A DNA stretch of 6,877 bases. Source: Chlorobiota bacterium (GTDB lineage: Bacteria > Bacteroidota > Bacteroidia > Bacteroidales > B39-G9). Below the pieces are notes generated by a model. The model did not search any database. It saw nothing but the letters and a program-made list of their open reading frames with translations, and had not been told where the DNA came from. A program made the translations under genes and the position numbers. Below are positions 5,961 through 6,877 of this stretch, piece by piece. Numbering within the stretch: position 1 is the first letter of the stretch; each line of letters begins with the position of its first letter. The DNA is taken from contig DAOVJU010000179.1 in the NCBI GenBank assembly GCA_030632095.1, positions 1-6,877 on the forward strand, written 5' to 3'.

Positions 5961-6797
5961 ATGATAGCATATATTACCTGGAACATTAACCCTGATATTT
6001 TTCATATTGGCCCTTTAACAATACGCTGGTATGGTTTATTGTTTGCCCTTGCTTTTTATTTAGGGTACCTCATATTTAAAAGAATATATAAACGGGAAAA
6101 TATTCATTTAGACTGGTTAGAAAAGATAACTGTTTACATGTTTATTGGTGTTGTTGTTGGTGCCCGGTTAGGACATTGTTTTTTTTATGAACCTGAATAT
6201 TTCCTGCAAAATCCAATAGAAATTATTAAGGTGTGGAGAGGTGGGCTTGCCAGTCATGGTGCTGCAATCGGAATACTGGTTGCCCTTTATTTTTATGCAC
6301 GTAAAATTAAAAAAACATATTTCTGGATACTAGACCGTATTGTTATTGTTGTAGCATTAGCCGGTTTTCTTATCAGAATGGGTAATTTAATGAATTCTGA
6401 AATATACGGACACATTACAACTGTTCCCTGGGCATTTATTTTTATACGGGATTATCCTGAAGGTTTTCCGGTCTCTGATATGGTTGCCCGTCATCCAACA
6501 CAATTATATGAAGGTTTAATATACCTTATTATTTTTACCGGTTTGTACTTTTTTTACCATAAAACAAAAATGGCTGATTATGGAGGATTGATATTTAGCA
6601 TATTTTTAGTGGATTTGTTTTCTGCCCGTTTTATAATTGAATTTTTCAAGGAAAACCAGGTTGCATTTGAAGAAGGAATGAAACTAAACATGGGACAGTG
6701 GCTAAGCGTTCCTTTGGTATTGATTGGCCTTTTTATATTTATCAGGTTATTAATGAAGCACCGGTTTACTGAAATGCTTGCTCCCCGAAATCAATAA
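5961..6797 (+). CDS. lgt: Prolipoprotein diacylglyceryl transferase
   Basis: Lgt is the inner-membrane enzyme that transfers diacylglycerol from phosphatidylglycerol to the lipobox cysteine of prolipoproteins, the first step of lipoprotein maturation. At 278 residues it has normal family length, with about seven hydrophobic segments. Signature elements in order: IRWYGLLFALAF (21-32); GARLGHCFFYEPEYF (67-81); WRGGLASHGAAIG (92-104), with H99 matching the essential E. coli H103; IRMGNLMNSEIYG (138-150), the Lgt signature, with R139 and N142 matching R143 and N146; RHPTQLYEG (177-185); and RFIIEFFKENQ (223-233), with R223 and E227 matching R239 and E243. No key residue is missing. The ATG at 5961 puts the usual short exposed N-terminus before the first segment. 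There is no obvious Shine-Dalgarno. The gene stands alone on this strand, divergent from a lipoprotein gene that would be one of its substrates, and converges 2 bases from a gene entering from the right. Confidence 0.97.
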   Translation: MIAYITWNINPDIFHIGPLTIRWYGLLFALAFYLGYLIFKRIYKRENIHLDWLEKITVYMFIGVVVGARLGHCFFYEPEYFLQNPIEIIKVWRGGLASHGAAIGILVALYFYARKIKKTYFWILDRIVIVVALAGFLIRMGNLMNSEIYGHITTVPWAFIFIRDYPEGFPVSDMVARHPTQLYEGLIYLIIFTGLYFFYHKTKMADYGGLIFSIFLVDLFSARFIIEFFKENQVAFEEGMKLNMGQWLSVPLVLIGLFIFIRLLMKHRFTEMLAPRNQ

Positions 6798-6799
6798 AT

Positions 6800-6877
6800 T
6801 TATAATTCTATCTTCATTGTTAACATTGGTAAAAATCCAAACTGGAGCATGCTTTTAATTTTACCGGTCGTCGGATC
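6800..6877 (-). CDS. C-terminal end of a gene entering from the right edge
   Basis: On the minus strand one frame is open from the window edge for 25 codons to a TAA (complement of 6800-6802). The peptide begins DPTTGKIKSMLQFGFLP and ends MLTMKIEL. Two things argue for a real gene end: the stop sits 2 bases from the lgt stop, a compact convergent arrangement, and the residue pattern looks protein-like (G/F-rich, alternating hydrophobic and polar). The ending could be the last strand of an outer-membrane barrel, but that is a guess from a very short piece. No function can be assigned. Confidence 0.45.
   Translation of the reverse strand, partial: DPTTGKIKSMLQFGFLPMLTMKIEL

Noticed and set aside
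2309..6797. Peptidase, methyltransferase, lipoprotein and lgt as one new functional system
   Set aside because: The genes change strand, are separated by repeats and have unrelated or housekeeping roles; only the first two look cotranscribed.
1..6877. Phage, insertion sequence, CRISPR or defence island
   Set aside because: No transposase, integrase, phage structural gene, regularly spaced repeat or recognisable defence domain occurs in any convincing frame.

Overview
The window is AT-rich (roughly one third G+C by eye) and looks like ordinary chromosome from a member of the Bacteroidota, probably a Bacteroidales/Flavobacteriales-type lineage. The reasons are a secreted peptidase with a type IX secretion (T9SS) C-terminal sorting domain, an outer-membrane protein of the RemB (gliding-associated)/Wzi-like type, a lipoprotein with the C-terminal segment typical of this phylum, starts with A-rich leaders and no Shine-Dalgarno sequence, and an exact TAnnTTTG promoter box in front of lgt.

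Layout, left to right. (1) 1-1515 (+): a RemB/Wzi-like outer-membrane beta-barrel gene whose 5' end is cut off by the window edge. (2) 1516-1707: a convergent gap holding an imperfect inverted repeat. (3) 1708-2151 (-): a YhbP/UPF0306-type flavin-split-barrel protein. (4) 2152-2308: a divergent control region with a perfect 8-4-8 palindrome. (5) 2309-4237 (+): a secreted M1-family zinc aminopeptidase with a T9SS tail, followed 6 bases later by (6) 4244-5011 (+), a class I SAM-dependent methyltransferase, probably in one operon. (7) 5012-5081: a short convergent gap. (8) 5082-5660 (-): a small lipoprotein of unknown function. (9) 5661-5960: a 300-base divergent gap holding three different palindromic or repeat elements and the lgt promoter. 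(10) 5961-6797 (+): lgt, prolipoprotein diacylglyceryl transferase. (11) 6800-6877 (-): the last 25 codons of a gene that enters from the right edge.

The common theme is the cell envelope: an outer-membrane barrel, a T9SS-exported peptidase, a lipoprotein and the enzyme that lipidates lipoproteins. Apart from the likely peptidase-methyltransferase pair, the genes alternate in strand and look like separate transcription units, not one system. I see no transposase, phage gene, CRISPR array, tRNA or rRNA, and no convincing new multi-gene system. The most unusual content is the intergenic repeats (three apparent families) and the operator-like palindrome between the YhbP-type gene and the peptidase gene.
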